A stretch of DNA of 64,000 bases from Rhodococcus sp. B7740 (GTDB taxonomy: Bacteria > Actinomycetota > Actinomycetes > Mycobacteriales > Mycobacteriaceae). Every line of letters begins with the position of its first letter. Positions within the stretch are counted from its first letter, which is position 1. The notes beneath the pieces were generated by a model, which saw nothing but the letters and a program-made list of their open reading frames with translations, was not told where the DNA came from and made no database searches. The stretch spans positions 4,526,001 to 4,590,000 of the forward strand of contig NZ_CP010797.1 in NCBI RefSeq assembly GCF_000954115.1, in the 5' to 3' direction. A program made the translations under genes and the position numbers. Positions 63,659 to 64,000 of this stretch are shown in pieces.

Positions 63659-64000
63659 GAAGAGGTTCCTCTCATTCCGCGATCGACGGGCTCGAGGATG
63701 CTGCGAAGCTCGCTCAGTCCGTCGGTCAGTTTCTGGATCTGTTCCGGGTCGCGGTCGGACAGGTACGGCACCAGTCCGTCGACGATGTGGCGTCGACTCG
63801 CGGCGAGCCATCGGTGGCCGTCGTCGGTCATCTCGATGAGGACGGCACGGGAATCGTCGGGATCGGCGGTTCGGGTGACGAGGCCGCTCTTGCTCAGCTT
63901 GGCGAGCAAGGCCGTCGCCGACGGTTGGGAGCAGCGGTCCAACTCGGCGAACGTGCTGATGCGCAGGGGCTGGTATTCCTCGAGCAACGACAGCGCCCGC
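63655..64000 (-). CDS. MarR family regulator, partial (N-terminus beyond window)
   Basis: At least 114 residues of a MarR-type repressor whose start lies outside the window. The winged helix is seen in FAELDRCSQPSATALLAKLSKSGLV, split by eye into recognition helix and wing (ADPDDSRAVLIEMTDDG). It is coupled to the MFS exporter by a 4-bp overlap, the usual arrangement for a drug-responsive MarR-pump pair. Confidence 0.87.
   Translation of the reverse strand, partial: RALSLLEEYQPLRISTFAELDRCSQPSATALLAKLSKSGLVTRTADPDDSRAVLIEMTDDGHRWLAASRRHIVDGLVPYLSDRDPEQIQKLTDGLSELRSILEPVDRGMRGTSS

Overview
The window looks like chromosome of a high-GC actinobacterium of the Rhodococcus/Nocardiaceae type (inference). 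Two blocks keep the gene order I recall from Mycobacterium tuberculosis. The first runs mhuD, hydrolase, mutY, canB, Rv3587c-like, disA, radA, lpqE, carD, ispD, ispF, cysS, rlmB (about 7.4-20.3 kb; Rv3592 to Rv3579c). The second runs flavohemoglobin-like reductase, clpB, Rv0383c-like, lemA, pyrE (about 52.2-59.7 kb; Rv0385 to Rv0382c). Other lineage markers are WhiB3, an EspR-like regulator, many GTG starts and many ATGA/GTGA overlaps. I found no tRNA, rRNA or CRISPR.

Layout. 0-3.1 kb: a complete IS21-family element (istA, istB, doubled terminal repeats, 4-bp target duplication) inserted in a serine hydrolase gene. 3.2-7.4 kb: secretory lipase, OsmC protein and a membrane GGDEF-EAL protein. 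7.4-20.3 kb: the conserved housekeeping block (haem degradation, base-excision repair, carbonic anhydrase, c-di-AMP synthesis, recombination, CarD, isoprenoid precursor synthesis, Cys-tRNA synthetase, rRNA methylation). 20.3-23.4 kb: IclR regulator, shikimate-type transporter and shikimate dehydrogenase-like enzyme, with a perfect palindrome in the shared promoter. 23.4-25.6 kb: 5-oxoprolinase pxpABC. 25.6-28.4 kb: zinc-type ABC importer. 28.5-32.4 kb: LacI regulator, a paired palindromic repeat and a trehalose-phosphatase/GH15 fusion. 32.4-33.8 kb: GntR regulator and gluconokinase. 33.9-39.7 kb: whiB3, DUF2637, DUF427, a beta-propeller lipoprotein, bluB and a second GGDEF-EAL protein. 39.8-47.1 kb: a TetR regulator, then a likely phosphate/polyphosphate membrane cluster (DUF4956, CotH, propeller lipoprotein, VTC domain, DUF47, PiT, small lipoprotein). 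47.2-53.4 kb: dinB, a CYP102-like P450 with a TetR regulator, DUF2277, EspR-like regulator, an unknown protein and a globin-reductase. 53.6-59.7 kb: clpB with a HAIR operator, low-complexity membrane proteins, lemA and pyrE. 59.7-64 kb: a sortase-like lipoprotein, an alanine-rich coiled-coil surface protein, an MFS exporter and a partial MarR regulator.

The best candidate for an undescribed system is the 40.7-47.1 kb cluster. It joins a VTC polyphosphate-polymerase-type domain, an integral membrane DUF4956 protein and a CotH-kinase-like membrane protein to a DUF47/PiT phosphate importer and two lipoproteins. This suggests phosphate uptake coupled to an envelope-associated phosphate polymer or phosphorylation. 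Other points of interest are the T6P-phosphatase/GH15 fusion, a sortase-like lipoprotein beside a surface protein with no C-terminal LPXTG, two GGDEF-EAL paralogues with different GGDEF defects, and several clean operator palindromes.
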